From positions 868,001 to 932,000 of the forward strand of contig NZ_NEVM01000005.1 of assembly GCF_002261225.1 (NCBI RefSeq): a stretch of 64,000 nt of DNA, in the 5' to 3' direction. The notes under the pieces are model-generated. The model was not told where the DNA came from and made no database searches. It saw only the letters and a program-made list of their open reading frames with translations. The stretch is from Bordetella genomosp. 10. Lineage in GTDB: Bacteria > Pseudomonadota > Gammaproteobacteria > Burkholderiales > Burkholderiaceae_B. The translations under genes were made by a program, and so were the position numbers. Of the stretch, positions 63,448 to 64,000 are shown piece after piece (position 1 is the stretch's first letter; every line of letters starts with the position of its first letter).

Positions 63448-64000
63448 TCAATTGAATCGGCCGATCCGGCTCAGATCGGAGAAATTCATCCAGATGAAGA
63501 AGGCCTTGCCCACGATATTACCGTCCGGAACGAATCCCCAGTAGCGGCTGTCGGCGCTATTGTCCCGATTGTCGCCCATGGCGAAATACTGCCCCTCGGG
63601 CACCTTGCAGCGCACCCCGGCCCGGCTGTATTGACAGTTCTGCGAGTACGGGAACTGCCAGATGGGCTCATATTGCTGGTATTTTCCTTCTTCCAGCAGG
63701 ATATCGTGCTCAACGTCGCCCAATTTTTCCTTATATCGGGACACGTAGGCGACCCGGTCCGGCTCGAAATAGTTGCCGTCGCGGGTATGGGTCACTTCCT
63801 GGCCGTTTACATACAGTTTCTTGTCCAGGTAGGCGATTTCATCGCCCGGCAGGCCCACCACGCGCTTGATGTAGTCCACGTCCGGGTCAACCGGGTAGCG
63901 GAAGACGATGACGTCCCCGCGCTGCAGCGAGCCGGTGTTGATGATCTTGGTGTCCAGGATGGGCAGGCGTATGCCGCGGCTGAACTTGTTCACCAGGATC
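63448..64000 (-). CDS. lepB: Signal peptidase I, 5' part beyond window edge
   Basis: The last 184 codons are visible, beginning [19 protein letters not shown]; the N-terminal TM anchors and the catalytic serine lie beyond the right edge. The catalytic lysine is in [18 protein letters not shown] and the conserved box E is [22 protein letters not shown]. It removes signal peptides of exported proteins on the periplasmic face. First visible gene of lepB-rnc-era-recO. The codon at 63993 is an internal GTG (Val), not a start. Confidence 0.94.
   Translation of the reverse strand, partial: ILVNKFSRGIRLPILDTKIINTGSLQRGDVIVFRYPVDPDVDYIKRVVGLPGDEIAYLDKKLYVNGQEVTHTRDGNYFEPDRVAYVSRYKEKLGDVEHDILLEEGKYQQYEPIWQFPYSQNCQYSRAGVRCKVPEGQYFAMGDNRDNSADSRYWGFVPDGNIVGKAFFIWMNFSDLSRIGRFN

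Overview
The window is high-GC DNA from a betaproteobacterium, most likely of the Bordetella/Achromobacter group (Alcaligenaceae). The grounds are a Bug/TctC-type orphan binding protein, a lepB-rnc-era-recO run, a divergent lptF/pepA pair followed by holC, several amino-acid and acyl-CoA genes with LysR/GntR regulators, and a GC-rich intergenic repeat of a type I associate with this group. No rRNA, tRNA, insertion sequence, phage gene or CRISPR array was seen.

Layout. 1-10977 (minus): one long peptide-use operon. It runs from an RpiR-type regulator and isoaspartyl aminopeptidase through the GsiABCD-type ABC importer to DmpA, DppA and a proline aminopeptidase cut by the window edge. 11354-14697 (minus): a ybhP-clsB-ybhN type phospholipid operon with a 14-codon leader and a duplicated start region in front of clsB. 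14791-19329 (minus): ScoAB CoA-transferase, aspartate dehydrogenase, and a LysR regulator paired with a Bug-type binding protein. 19500-24828: a thioesterase divergent from ETF-ubiquinone oxidoreductase, an atypical SDR, a GntR regulator with two winged helices, and threonine aldolase.

25073-38765 (plus) is the accessory centrepiece. A three-gene operon encodes an unrecognised 143-residue protein, a giant TcA subunit (2776 residues) and a TcB subunit (1610 residues) of an insecticidal-type Tc toxin complex. No TcC (the Rhs-type subunit that carries the toxic cargo) follows: acs starts its stop-to-stop overlap zone only 12 bases later. This is the best candidate for something undescribed.

38778-43949 (minus): acetyl-CoA synthetase with seven exact-length 14-bp tandem units upstream, a DsbA-family protein, a GlcG/HbpS-type protein overlapping propionyl-CoA synthetase. 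44326-48191: an NlpC/P60 lipoprotein, then a divergent stress module in which two matching ECF promoters face away from each other and drive a catalase/cytochrome b561 operon and the ECF sigma/anti-sigma operon. 48357-54068: a DUF2325 protein with a Fur-like box, CysB, methylmalonate-semialdehyde dehydrogenase with an amino-acid binding protein, and a divergent LysR. 54165-64000: mostly core genes (lptF, pepA, holC, a BI-1 family protein, an aldo/keto reductase, an ATP/ADP-translocase-like transporter, recO, era, rnc, lepB).

All family assignments come from reading the translated sequence by eye. No database search or computed alignment was made. Base composition and lengths relative to families are judged from memory.
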